Assembly: GCA_023362775.1 (NCBI GenBank)
Contig: JALMGJ010000008.1
Location: 40,994,501-41,058,500 of the forward strand
Origin: Charina bottae
Lineage: Eukaryota > Chordata > Lepidosauria > Squamata > Charinaidae
Direction: 5' to 3'
Length of the DNA stretch: 64,000 nucleotides
Part shown: positions 31,951 to 43,168 of the stretch, in pieces
How the letters are laid out: every line of letters starts with the position of its first letter
How positions within the stretch are numbered: position 1 is the first letter of the stretch
The notes under the pieces: generated by a model
What the model saw: the letters and a program-made list of their open reading frames with translations, nothing else
Told to the model about the DNA's origin: nothing
The model's database searches: none
Translations under genes and position numbers: made by a program

Positions 31951-34344
31951 GAAAAGCACCAGGCTTCAGCCACCCACCATTGTCTTTTTTAGGAATGCCT
32001 CTAGGCTCTGTGTGGGATCCAGAAGCACTATAGGAAATACATCTGGTGCCTGAGGGTGGTTTTGCATTGGACTAGCTTCCCATTTAGGTTTTTTTTTTTT
32101 AATTAAAAACGGAAACAAAAATGAAATCAGGTGACACAGGATGCTGGTGGATGCCAAGAAACAGCAAGGACCAGTGGCATCTCCAGGGACCACACTGGAG
32201 TCCCAGAAACTGAAACAAGGGGGAAATCCCATATTGTTCCATTATATTTTGAGAAAATGAATAGCAACATAAGATGAGGACAATTAGATTGGATCAAAGG
32301 TCACTCTGCTACTGGTTCCCAGCAAACGACTCTCAGTGGAATATTTTCCCTATGGCTTATAATTCCATCATGACTAACGTTAGTTAAATGATCTATCTTT
32401 CTCCATGGAGTTATCTAATAGGGTTGTGTGGAGCTTCAGATTCAGTTGCAGAAAGGTTTCGGAGCATGTGGAGGTACAAACATGGTCCATGTCTACAATT
32501 CCTAATAATAGCTGCCTCCATTCCTGGGATTATGCAGCTGCCATGCAACCCCAAGAAAAGATGTAGCTGCTTTAAGGAGAAGCAGACAAGTGCTACCTGC
32601 GTTCCCTCACATGCTCTGAAGCCCTGAACCCAAAGTGCTGCACCGGCCTATTATCTCATCCACCTTATAACCTTCTCAAAGAAATGCCTTATTGTATCTA
32701 AGCATCAGTGAATTGCAAGCTATGCCTGTGATAAAATATCATACACAGATTATTTGGAAAAACATCCTACTGGTTATCGTTTATACCCTTTACCATAAGC
32801 TTGTAAATCTTCTGCTGTCATATGTGACTCCTTTCATATGGTCTCTGCAAAGCAATCATGTGAGCCTCACGCATCGCAGGGGACCCTGATCTGCATTCTC
32901 CAATGTATTCTCTAGTTGGGTGGGATGACAGGGACCTAGGGGTTCTTAGGGCTCCTCCAGATAAATTGAGAATGCATTCCAGTGCACCACTAACAATGAT
33001 TTCTGTTCATTCACATCAGGGGAAAACTGGGTGGGAGGTGGGGATGGACAACTCTTTAAAATCCCTCTGCCAATATTTTCATTCAGAACTTCTTGATAGA
33101 CTTCTGAGCTGAGGTGCAAAGATGGGGACCCCACCTCAAAGCCTCATCAAATTGTAATCATGCATGAGACCAAAGGGGGAAAGTTATTAAATATGTGAGG
33201 ATGAGCAGCCAAGTGTTCAATCCATTTAATTTAATGGAAGTTAAATGAAATCAAATCTGATTTTTGTCCTGCTTCTGCCCACTCCTGTGTTCTATCTCTA
33301 GCCACTTGGGAATCTGGCTGAATTATGTCACAACAAGGTCATAGACAAAGTCCAAGCAAAGATGTAGTTACACACCCTGCGTTAAAGAATGCCAAGTTTT
33401 CTGGCAGATTATCCTTGGAATGAATAAGAAAATGCCCAACTTGTCAAAACTGCCTCCTAAAAGAAATGGCTCATTATCAGTTTATCAAAAGATATGTGGC
33501 AAGAGCTAGAAGCTTATATAAATAAAAGCATTTTATAGCTTAAAAACTATTTTAAATATATTTTGTGAAAGTAGCCAAAATGAGAAGGAAATTATAGTGG
33601 AGCATAAAACTTTGATCTAATTGTGGCCTTAATTATCAAATGCTTTTTTTTTTTTGCGCTGAGAGGGAGAAAAAATAGTGCTGCTTAAAATGTTTTATAA
33701 TCTGACAAGGCCATAAGGCTTAATGAAATCAATGATTGGACCCAGATGGATGATTAACTCTTGAGGTTTATTTTTTAAAAAGAAAAAAGAAAAAAAGTGA
33801 ATAATTATGCTGGATTGCAACTTCATAGCATCACATTGCCCATATGGAATAGAGCTGTACCCTGACTATACCCAGAATTATAGAACAGGTGGTGAAATTT
33901 GGGCTGAATTGCTTGGCATGCAGAAAAGTCAGTCTGAACTTACAACTGCCAGGGAAAATAAAAGAGGCTTTCAAATTGTGTTAACTTTCAAGATCCGAGA
34001 ATTTCTCCTAACCAAAAAATAAAGGATGGATGGATGAATGGATGGGGCAATGATCCTTGGAGCTACTTAGTTTGCAGAACAATACGTGTCTCATCTCTTA
34101 TTCCATACTTGCCTTTTCTCTTTCCCATCTTCATTTTAACTCTTTGTGTGTTTCAGATATTCAAGCATTTTAAAATGACATGGTTTCTCATGCAGGCATA
34201 GGATTCAGACATCCCTGGGACTTCCAACTTCCTTCTTAAAAACGTCACATCAAAAGCCCATCCTTCTGAATTCTCCTGCGCAGAAGTACGCAAACTCCTG
34301 ACCTGGAAACTCAGATACTGTTTTTGCCACATCACAAAACATGC
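31951..34344. other. Long unassigned stretch
   Basis: No transposon landmarks or exon recognised. The section near 33470-33660 (TTATCAGTTTATCAAAAG, GGCCTTAATTATCAAATGC) resembles vertebrate conserved non-coding sequence in style, which cannot be tested here. Confidence 0.35.
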
Positions 34345-34345
34345 G

Positions 34346-34677
34346 GAGGGGCATGGTGGCTCAGCGGGTAAGACGCCAGACTTGTCGATCAGAAGATCAC
34401 AAGTTTGGAGGTTCGAATCCCTAGTCCCGTGTGACGGAGTGAGCTCCCGCACTAGCTCCAGCTCTTGCCAACCTAGCAATTTGAAAGCATGCAAATGCAA
34501 GTAGATGAATAGGTACCACTTCGGTGGGTAGGTAACAGCTTTCCGCATGCGTCATGCTGGCCACATGACCGTGAAAGCATCTTCGGACAACGCTGGCTCT
34601 TCGGCTAAGGAACGGAGATGAGCACCGGCCCCTAGAGTCAGACACGACTGCACAAATGTGCAGGGGGAACCTTTAAT
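34346..34677 (+). mobile_element. Sauria SINE, full length
   Basis: A box TGGCTCAGCGGGTAAGA, B box GGTTCGAATCC, complete body, tail AGAGTCAGACACGACT and GGGGGAACCTTTAA. Short flanking similarity TGCGGAGG (34341-34348; about 34679-34686) is probably the target duplication. Confidence 0.9.
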
Positions 34678-34686
34678 GTTGCGGAG

Positions 34687-35149
34687 GACAATTTTATTGA
34701 AGAATTGAACCTGAGCATGATTATCCATGCAGCAAAATAACTCAGTGTTCTATTTCAGTGTTTGCTGGTCAAAAGCAAAACTCCCTGGAAGGTTGCATAG
34801 CTGATGTATTTGGCATCTTATTGAAAAAAGAGCACTATGTTTCAAGACTACTGTTCAACTTTTTTTGGTAGGAGAAAGAAACTCAGTTGATTTCCCTCCC
34901 TCAGCTCTGAAAATGCAAAAGCCATTAGTCCCCAAACTGTTTCTCAATTCCCCCAAAAAAGTCATGTTTATCAGTATATCATGTATATCAAAATCATGAT
35001 CCCACCCACTATGGATCAATATTCTCCCTACTGAGGCCTCCAGACATACAAGGTTAAGGATAGTCTGCAGTCATTAAAAGATTGTCCACATGATATTAAA
35101 AAAAAAAAGAAAGTGCAAGAATATAACTGTGATAACCCTCAGTGTCAGA
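34687..35149. other. Unassigned sequence upstream of the candidate exon
   Basis: AT-rich with an A12 run near 35098. Nothing else seen. Confidence 0.4.
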
Positions 35150-35411
35150 ATTCCCAACCAAGAAATTCAGGGCAGAAGAAGCCTCGAATAACGGTTTTCA
35201 TGCCGAAAAATGCCTTATCAAAGAAGCGGCGAAGACACCCAGGAGAGTCCAGCCATAACAAACCAATTCCCACTCCAAGAGCCCCTCCCCCCTACGGAAT
35301 GTCCTTTAGGGAGCAGGCGTTTATCAGTTCTGTCCAAGCGATGCAGAAAGGCGAAGTCTCTGAAGCCAAGTACAGCGGACCAGCGACCTACACGTGTATA
35401 AAGGTCAGAAG
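35150..35411 (+). CDS. Candidate exon of an unrecognised host gene
   Basis: An open frame (longest 35113-35496) has codon-like, GC-balanced composition unlike its AT-rich surroundings. It reads KKPRITVFMPKNALSKKRRR, then PIPTPRAPPPYGMSFREQ, then SSVQAMQKGEVSEAKYSG. A basic cluster (KKRRRH) could be a nuclear localisation signal. Possible splice sites are an acceptor ending CCCTCAG near 35141 and a donor AAG|GTCAGA at 35403/35404, giving an internal exon of about 260 bp. No transposon family is suggested, and I do not recognise the protein. The donor is weak, and an ATG at 35201 or a longer frame are alternatives. Confidence 0.4.
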
Positions 35412-35496
35412 CATGGCAGACGAATATGGGAGGCTGACAATAACCCACTTTCATTCATTCGCTTTAAGTAGCCATGAACCTAGATTTCAATATTGA

Positions 35497-36189
35497 GTAC
35501 ATAAAAGGGCAAAATCAATTGCAACTGGTGTCAGAAGCAACACAGCATCAATATAAAAATCAGGGGCCACAGTGGAGAAGGCCCTCCTTTTTGTGTATAC
35601 ATATACGATGGCAAGGTAGATGGGACAAAGGAGAAGATCAAGGACAATCTTAGAAGGTTGGGAGATTTATTTATTTCTAGCCCCTTTCTCTCATGAGGCC
35701 TAAGACTCTATACCTGCGGTACCCTAGTGATCCCTTTGTTTAAAGTCATACCTGAGCTGCTTTGAGGATGTTACTGTATCATCTGTGTCCGGAAAACACC
35801 CCCAAATTTGTTTTCTGATAGGTCCACATAACCATTGTCCTCATCACCATGCTTTTTCATCCTCAACAAGCAGTGGGAATTCAAAAGCAGAAGGTTACTG
35901 CAACGAAATTTTGTTCTATTGCGCACTTGGTGTATAGTGTATAGTGGGATGACAATAAAGTTATTATTCTATTCTACTGGAAAAGAACATTCCATCCTGC
36001 CAAGGTTTTAACATGGGACAACGTCTTGCACCCTAATCACCCTGGATTTCTATCATTTAGGGATTGCATGCATCCCACATAAAACAATTGCCTTATTCTG
36101 CTTTCTGGGAAGACTCTTACAGACATGGCAGTCACAGCAACAGGTTTCTCACCAATGGAACATAGGGTGCTCTCCGATTAAATATGTGC
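35497..36189. other. Unassigned sequence
   Basis: No exon found. Near 35945-35995 the phrase GACAATAAAGTTATTATTC followed by TATTCTATTC resembles a LINE or SINE 3' end with a pentanucleotide tail, not assigned. Confidence 0.35.
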
Positions 36190-36740
36190 GGCTGCTTTCT
36201 TTTTTATATATAATAATTTTATCAAACATTACAATTAAAAAGATAAAAACTAATACAAACTAAAAAAGAAAAGAAGAACAAGAAAAAATAGTGTAGAAAA
36301 GAAAAGAAGAAAAAGAAAAATAGAAAAATAGAAAAGAAAGAAAAAGAAAAATATAATAGAGAAAAAGAAAAGAAATATATAAAGAAATGACTCCCCCTTC
36401 ATCACAAGTATAAACAATTTTAGTAACTATCACCTCCTCTTAAAATACAACAAATGATCTCTTCCTCCCATATCTCATCTCTTATCTATACACAAATCCT
36501 TAAAGCCTCATCGTTCAATCCTGGTCAACAAAAGTCTGTTAAGGGTTACCAGAGATAACAACATATCTATTTTAACCCTGGTCAAATAAACCAACTTTAT
36601 ATTCCTTCCTTTTACCTTTAACAATCTTGACCTTTAATCTATTCAAATAATGTCCCAGAACTTGATTTTTTTTTCATTTTTTCTTTGCCCCTTCTCACAA
36701 AATCCTTCAAAACTTTCAAACTTTATGTTTCTTCTGTAAA
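36190..36740 (-). mobile_element. A-rich block, possible L1-type LINE 3' untranslated region
   Basis: It opens with TTATCAAACATTACAATTAA and goes through about 150 bp of GAAAA-type purine-rich sequence, then a C/T-rich part. This overall pattern is common at 3' ends of L1-like elements read in reverse. There is no coding evidence, so the call is tentative. Confidence 0.3.
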
Positions 36741-37349
36741 TAAATATGTGCTTCTTCTGAGATGTCACAAGCAATTTTTCCTGTTGCTGCTTCCAATTAA
36801 TTAATTTTCAGCTTCCTCTCTTATTTTCGCATTCCTCTTACCTCCTGTTCAGTCTATCTGGGCAGTCTAGGCCAGAACTGGCACAGATCAAACCCTATAA
36901 TTCTGGATCTGAAAACACTCATAAGTTTGGCTTCTGGTTCCTGTCAGCCACAATTGCAAAGGGTTATCTTCCATCCGCATGTTCTTGCATTGAAGCCATA
37001 AATCCATCAGGAGCTGCACTTCTGGAAATAGGCTGAGGTTCCCAATTTTTGGTCCTCACAGTTCGTCTCCCAAATGTTTTTAAGATTTCTGAATGGCACA
37101 TGTTCATTTGATTGTCAAATCACAGACACAGATATTATTACCTGGCAATTGTCTAGTCCAGCTTTTCTTTAGCTGATGACTTTCACATACCTTGGGGCTA
37201 CAACGCCCAGAATTCCAAGCTGTTGTTGCCATTTTGCATCTGATGTTTTTATGGAAAACGTTGAGAAATATTTACATTGATGATTTCTTTTCCCCTCTGA
37301 GTAAGCTCCATTTAATGTCTTCAGTTTTGATTGTGCTGTTTTAACATTG
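36741..37349. other. Unassigned sequence
   Basis: Nothing recognised. Confidence 0.4.
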
Positions 37350-37357
37350 TTATACAG

Positions 37358-37613
37358 CAGAGCTTTCCAAAAAATTTTATGTTGGTGACAGACTTTTTAG
37401 ACATGCATCATTTCGCGACACACTCTTACAGCAGGGCACAAGGCAGGCACTAGGACCTGCGCGGAATCACAGCAGGTTTGGAGGCAGCAAGGGCAAGGCA
37501 CAAGGCAGGCACTAGGACCTGCGTGGAAGCCAGGAGGCAGCAGCAGCCGCGACACACCCAGACACTGCAGCCGACACACTAACGGGTCCCGACACAGAGT
37601 TTGGAAAGCTCTG
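37358..37613. mobile_element. Non-autonomous hAT transposon, 8-bp target duplication
   Basis: It has the same terminal repeats as 21817-22056 (CAGAGCTTTCC.../...GGAAAGCTCTG) but in opposite orientation. The exact duplication TTATACAG flanks it (37350-37357; 37614-37621). It contains the same duplicated GGCACAAGGCAGGCACTAGG module. Confidence 0.92.
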
Positions 37614-37621
37614 TTATACAG

Positions 37622-37967
37622 TATCTGCCATAAGTGATCTTCTAGAGGTCTTTTTATCAGTCAGTCCAGATTATTGAGTAGGTTCACATCAGCTTGGCTT
37701 TAATAAGTCTATAGAATTATTGCCAGGCACTTTTTGTGGAGTGTGACCTTCAAGAAATTCTGGAAAATGCCCCTGGCACTGGAGCACCCAGGTCAAGATT
37801 CTGACCAGGGTCTTAAAGCTTTACATGGTTTCAGACCCACTTACTGCTGACTCTTCCTTGTTTTTCATTCTTTCATGATTCAATCCCCCCCACTTCTCTA
37901 GGCAAGTATAGCATAGCATAGCAAAGCCTTATATGCCTTCCATATTTTCTTCCTAGACTTGTATTGG
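37622..37967 (+). mobile_element. Degraded L2-like fragment (tentative)
   Basis: Near 37800-37860 the sequence TCTTAAAGCTTTACATGGTT, then CAGACCCACTTACTG, resembles the L2 ORF2 C-terminal segment ('KvLk.ym...dPlt'). Otherwise unassigned. Confidence 0.3.
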
Positions 37968-38054
37968 TTCTCAAACCATTATGTCGATGAAGGTTCTCAG
38001 TCATCCAGGTGGAACAGTCTGTGGCTTGAATCATGTCAACTGGATTTCTACTTT

Positions 38055-38103
38055 CTCAGTGGAAACGTTTCGCTCCTTATCCAAGGAGCTTCTTCAGTCT
38101 GAG
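38055..38103 (-). ncRNA. Hammerhead ribozyme-like motif, left arm
   Basis: Minus strand CTGAAGA (38097-38091), perfect 7-bp helix II (GCTCCTT/AAGGAGC, loop GGAT), GAAAC (38071-38067). Helix I is closed by CTCAG (38103-38099) with CTGAG (38059-38055). All invariant core bases are present. Confidence 0.6.
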
Positions 38104-38632
38104 CAAAGTTAGTAAGGGAATCCTTAAATATGTTTCTAGGGTGGCTGTGTGACCTTACACCTGGGGCTAGGTCATGGTTATTTTGAGATGTTTATTTCTA
38201 AGTCCCTTTATCATCTAAAGGAGGATCGTTAAGATTACCATGCTGCTGTTGAGCTTGCGAAATGGTCTTAATCTTCCTAGGCACAGAAGACAAAGCAGAA
38301 AGGAAGATAGGGGAAAGATTGTGCCTGAGGCCCCCACCTCTATTCAAGGAAGGATTTTCCAAGTTGGCATAAATGGATTCCTTGACCCCTCTCTCATTTC
38401 TCATCATTTCTTGACCCCTCTTCCCCTATCTTCCTTCCTGCTTTGTCTTCTGTGCCTAGGAAGATTAAGACCATTTCGCAAGCTCAACAGCAGCATGGTA
38501 ATCTTAACGATCCTCCTTTAGATGATAAAGGGACTTAGAAATAAACATCTCAAAATAACCATGACCTAGCCCCAGGTGCAAGGTCACACAGCCACCCTAG
38601 AAACATATTTAAGGATTCCCTTGCTAACTTTG

Positions 38633-38681
38633 CTCAGACTGAAGAAGCTCCTTGGATAAGGAGCGAAACGTTTCCACTGAG
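38633..38681 (+). ncRNA. Hammerhead ribozyme-like motif, right arm
   Basis: CTCAG (38633-38637), CTGAAGA (38639-38645), helix II 38647-38653 with 38658-38664, GAAA (38665-38668), CGTT (38669-38672) as a minimal helix III plus cleavage triplet GUU, then CTGAG (38677-38681). Helix I needs a small bulge. It is the best-preserved family A copy. Confidence 0.6.
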
Positions 38682-38731
38682 AAAATAGAAATCCAGTTGA
38701 CATGATTCAAGCCACAGATTCTCAAACCATT

Positions 38732-40246
38732 GTATGGAAGCAAATCTTGACATTTTGTGGTGTGTATCTAGCTTAAGTGGGTGCCTTACACAAATATATC
38801 CTGCAAGCCCCTCATTATTAGTCCTACTCCAATTTACCATTCCAACTTTAAGGAAAGGTCTTATGAAATTAGTTAACATTTTACTTTCAGACTGAAGAGC
38901 TGATAAGTGGTCTGATCTCCTGGCAGATAAACTTTGTGCTTCTTTCTTCTATATATCTTCAGTCCCAGCCCTAGAGTCATGTAGATGAGTATTCCCATGA
39001 CAATGTTCCCCTTCAGTATTCTTCAGGGTGTGGATGCTCATACTTTGGTGAGCCTTGTCCTGGTCTCTCTCAGCATCTCTTAAATCCTAACTAGTAGAAA
39101 CTATTCAATCCATTTGAGATTTATCAGCCAACCTTGCTTTGATTAGAAACCAATAGTCCAATATTCCACCATCAACATATCAGCAATTGTAGCACCTTTA
39201 GTTGCCAGAGAGAACTTCCATGACTCAGCCTCTTCTCTCTACCTTTCTTAAGTTTTCCAAGGAGTTCTTGAAATAATTTTATCCCACCCTACTGTCAGGC
39301 AGAGCTGGGGCTCTTCTACCCCCCACCCTTGATGAAGGACCAGCTTCCTCTTCTCAAAATTTGAACCATGAGCAGAACATTGTCCCTCTCCAAATGAAAT
39401 GTCATAATCCTCAACGTTTGGGCAAGCCATGCCTGCCCTGGTGCAGCTTCATCCAATCTCCTAGTATAGACATAAATATGGAGCTTTTCCTACTTCTACA
39501 CAGTGGGGGGAAAATTCACTGGAAACCACCAAAACATGTCGACTGGAGTTAAAAGCCTCAGCGATTGATTCACATGAAAAAGAACCACCCAGCTTGAAAA
39601 TTCTGGCAAACAACATGCCAAGAGGGATGAAAATATATAAGCATGTTCTAGGTGAAGTGATCTGTCTACAAAGTCTGTTCTGTAGATATAATCTATGATT
39701 TTTAAACAAAATAAATGTATAGCAGCCTTTTAGTGGAAAAAAAATTACAGGTGAGATATTTTTCCTTGCAGTCAGATTAATAGCTAGAAATTAAAGGTGT
39801 TTATTGGATGTGTTTCTGGGTCCATTCATACACAGCCCAACCCAAATTGGTTAAGATTTTTATGATCTACAATACAAATGTTTCAGAAATGCAAGCTGTA
39901 CATTAAAGCCAGTTTGGCAGGAAAACAAAAGGGGATATTTTTTTTTCAATTGTTTTGTTTATCCATGGTTTCTAGGGTGCAGAGGTTTCTTGATCCTGCA
40001 GAAAAGGCTGGTTTGGCATCATTTTTATATCTATTTTTTTCCCATATTTGTCCAAGGAAGTTGGTCCACCTTAGATAGAGAGGATTTCCTGTACTGTATT
40101 TTCTGTACACCTCTTCCAGAACTCCCTGAAGCATTCATGATAGGGAGATGGGGTAGTTTTTCAGTTTTAGCTTTTTGTTTTCCTTTACTACTTCTAATTT
40201 TCTTACTGAGTTTTTATTTTTTTCTCTTTAGTTGTGGTTTTTCACA
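38732..40246. other. Unassigned sequence
   Basis: No repeat or exon recognised over 1.5 kb. Short frames have no family signature. Confidence 0.4.
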
Positions 40247-40730
40247 TTTTTCATTTTATTTTATTTTTATTTATCCAACTTCTATCACTGCCCATCTCCC
40301 CCAAAAAGGGGGACTTTGGGAGGTTTACAACAAAGTCAGCAATTAAAACATATAAAATACAGTATAACAACCCTAAGAAAAAATAAATTAGATATAAATA
40401 TAAAATGCAAGAGGCAATGAGGTCATATATAAAAGAGCTCTACGGCGCAAGCCAACCCCAAGAGGAGCTATTACCCTTCCCATCCCAGGAGAGGTGGCAG
40501 AGCCAGGTCTTCGATTGTTTCCAGAAGGTCAGGAGTGTGGGGGCCTGCCTCACCTCCGGGGGCAGAATGTTCCAAAGGGTGGGCGCCACTGCAGAGAAGG
40601 CCCGCCTCCTGGACCCCATCAAGTGAAATTCCCTTACCGACGGGGTCTGTAGCATGCCCTCTCTGCATGACCGGTTGGGGTGGGTCGATGTTCTGGGGAT
40701 GAGACGGTCCCTCAGGTAACCTGAATTTTA
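40247..40730 (-). mobile_element. L2-type LINE 3' end including ORF2 C-terminus
   Basis: On the minus strand a frame (40440-40655) reads RRRAFSAVAPTLWNILPPEV, then APTLLTFWKQSKTWL. This is the hallmark C-terminal segment of L2/CR1-like ORF2 proteins. It is followed by the 3' tail with TGGGAGATGGGCAGTG and a terminal (AAAT)n at about 40250-40275. It is the best preserved of the L2-type copies here but is strongly 5'-truncated, with no catalytic domain. Confidence 0.8.
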
Positions 40731-40925
40731 GTTCTTTAAAAGGTCTTTTCAGTTAAAAAAAAATATTTTTCTTCTCCTCAACCTACAGAAATTTCAGGTT
40801 TTCTGTTTGTAGTTTCGTCACATACGCTTATATGTCTACTGTTTCTTGGAATTTAAAAAATCTAAGATTTCCCTCTGAGATGGATATTTATTAATTAAGG
40901 CAATTTCATTAGTAAGTCTTCAAAT

Positions 40926-40927
40926 AT

Positions 40928-40992
<65 letters not shown>

Positions 40993-41007
40993 AGGGAGGG
41001 AGGGAGA
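40926..41007. repeat. (TG)n(AG)n(GGGA)n compound microsatellite
   Basis: TG repeat of about 12 units, AG repeat of about 18 units, then GGGA units. An A/G-rich tract follows to about 41095 and may be the 3' end of a LINE. Confidence 0.95.
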
Positions 41008-41095
41008 TAAAAACTAACAAAAGCAAATATAAAGTAAAGAAAAAGAGAGAGAAAAAGGAAAAGAAAAAAGTGCAAAAAGAAAAGAAAAAAGAAAT

Positions 41096-42004
41096 AGAAG
41101 CAGCTTCTGATTTTCTTTGCAGCAAATACAAGTGTAATTACAAAATTATCTCTTACTCTATGGTTACAAAAAGAAAAACTCTCTCTTTTCTATTATTTAG
41201 GGTTTTTTTTCTAATAATCAAAATTAAATCTTCAAATTTTTAATGCACAAAGGATTAAGTAATCCAGAAAGAATCTTTTTTCAATATTGGTTTTAAATGT
41301 TTTAATAACCACAGTACATTTATAAAGTACTATGGTTCTATTAAGCATCTTCCCAATGTTACTTCTATGACTTGAATATCTTTTTGATTTTAATGTGGAT
41401 CAGATAATTATGACTAGAGATTTTTATCAAGTTTTAGATTCATTGGTAGACTGTAATATAGTTCCAGCTTAATTTACTTAATTTTTTTTACTTCTTGTAC
41501 TTGAACAGTAGTTGAGGTAAATCTAATGTAAGTCTTATTGCTATATCCAATCATGCTCCAGTAACATTATCTATTAAATACACAAAAACTCATCCTATTT
41601 TATTCAAGATGGTGTTTAATTACATCATTATTAAGAAATTCACATTTAATAAAAGAGATTACAGAAGATTTTGAGGATTTTGTCATTGCTGTATAAACAA
41701 AAATTCCATAAACTTAATGGGAAGCTTTTAAAGCATGTACAGTATTTGTCATCATATTATTGCAAATGTTTCATGGAAAAAGAAGAATCAAAATATTTTC
41801 TTATATCTCTTTTCTTTATTTCTGTATATTAAAACAAGATGATGATGATGAAACTGTTTTTCATTATGGGACATGGGACAATTTGCTACTGGAATCGAAT
41901 CTGATCTCCTTGTTTCAATTTAGGAGACTACTTAAAATATACTGTATCTTTTTACCCAGGCCTTCTAGCTTTAACATTGCTGTGATACTTGTTTTTTCTG
42001 TGAA
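41096..42004. other. Unassigned AT-rich sequence
   Basis: No feature recognised. Confidence 0.4.
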
Positions 42005-42098
42005 GTTTAGATTTTATAAGCCACTTCGAGTCACAAAATGGGAGGTAGCCTCATATACATTTTTAAACAAGCAAGCAAGCAAATAAATAAATAAATGA
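42005..42098 (+). mobile_element. L2/CR1-type LINE 3' end
   Basis: TTATAAGCCACTTCGAGTC and ATGGGAGGTAGC, followed by (AAGC)n and (AAAT)n tail repeats. Confidence 0.6.
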
Positions 42099-43155
42099 TT
42101 TCCCCAAGCCATTTAACTGACCATTGTCCTTTCATAGCTGACTTAGTATTTGTTCAGTTTGACCACTTGTTGCCTGCATTTCCTGGAATAGGACACACGG
42201 AGTGCATATGTCACCTGGCACTTTATTTATATTTATATTAATATTCTATGTAGGAGAATGCCAAGGACTAACATGCCAACCTGAAATAAGAGCCAGTGTA
42301 TCCTGGACTTCTATTCCAAGGGCAGGACTTTCTATGGTAGACAGTGGGTCTAAACAGGATTCCATGATGGTAAAGATTGCATTAGAAAGCAGGAGAGAGT
42401 CATTTCCCCTCCCCACTTTTAAGACTAGTGTGGTATGTCTGGCAATTAAGCAGACAAGGTGATGTTACAGTATATTACAAATCTTAAGCAGTCATTTCCA
42501 AGGTAATGGCTTTGCCCATAATGATTTGTCATGCAATTTTAGCTTCAAAGCTTGGCATTAATTACAAACAAGAAACAAATCACAGTGTTAAAACATACAT
42601 TACAGACAAATTATGCTCTCAAAATAGGTAATTTACAGCTTGGAAACAGTAATTGATAAACCCTAAAGTGTTTCTAGACATTATTTTTAGAGGCATAGCT
42701 GAATCTCAAGATAATTTGAGGCCCCTCTGCAAAGGAATTCTGCCCATGGTTTGGAAGGTACCTTCTCACTTCACAACCAAATCACATTGCCCATGTGTGA
42801 GGCCCCACATCCTTGTCAACCCAGGAATAGGTGCTATTTCAGTTTCTTCCTCAATATCTTCTAACTCCCCTCTTCCTTCTCCCACACAAATCCAAATTTC
42901 ACCTCTAGAGAATGAGTGCGAAAGAGAGTGAAGAAAAATCAGTGTCAGTTTTCTCAGTGTTAATCCAAAAGACATATAGTAACTGGGATGAAATAAGGGA
43001 AAAGGGAATAAATGTGTTACAGGGATAGGATAGTCAACCCTGCCTTTGATCTGTCTGGAGAAAATTAAAATGAAAGTTGCTCATCAGGTGAAATACTTGT
43101 AAAATATGCTTAAGAGTCATATTTTTACTGTTTTAAGAGTATGCTTAAGAGTTAT
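42099..43155. other. Unassigned sequence
   Basis: Nothing recognised. Close to the PLE, GAGTATGCTTAAGAG-type words repeat at 43108-43156, before the element. Confidence 0.4.
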
Positions 43156-43168
43156 AGTTTAAGAATAT

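Larger units (their letters stand above)
37981..38718. mobile_element. Palindromic Penelope-like element, family A, with 13-bp target duplication
   Basis: The left arm (37981 to about 38400, minus strand) and right arm (about 38418-38718, plus strand) are near-identical head-to-head copies of the PLE 3' end. The exact duplication TTCTCAAACCATT flanks the whole (37968-37980; 38719-38731). The minus strand near 38335-38407 encodes ENPSLNRGGGLRHNLSP, the conserved tail of vertebrate PLE proteins after the GIY-YIG region. A stop, a non-coding 3' part and a hammerhead-like motif follow. The left arm reaches about 75 bp further into the protein than the right arm, so the two halves were copied to different lengths. 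Confidence 0.85.
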
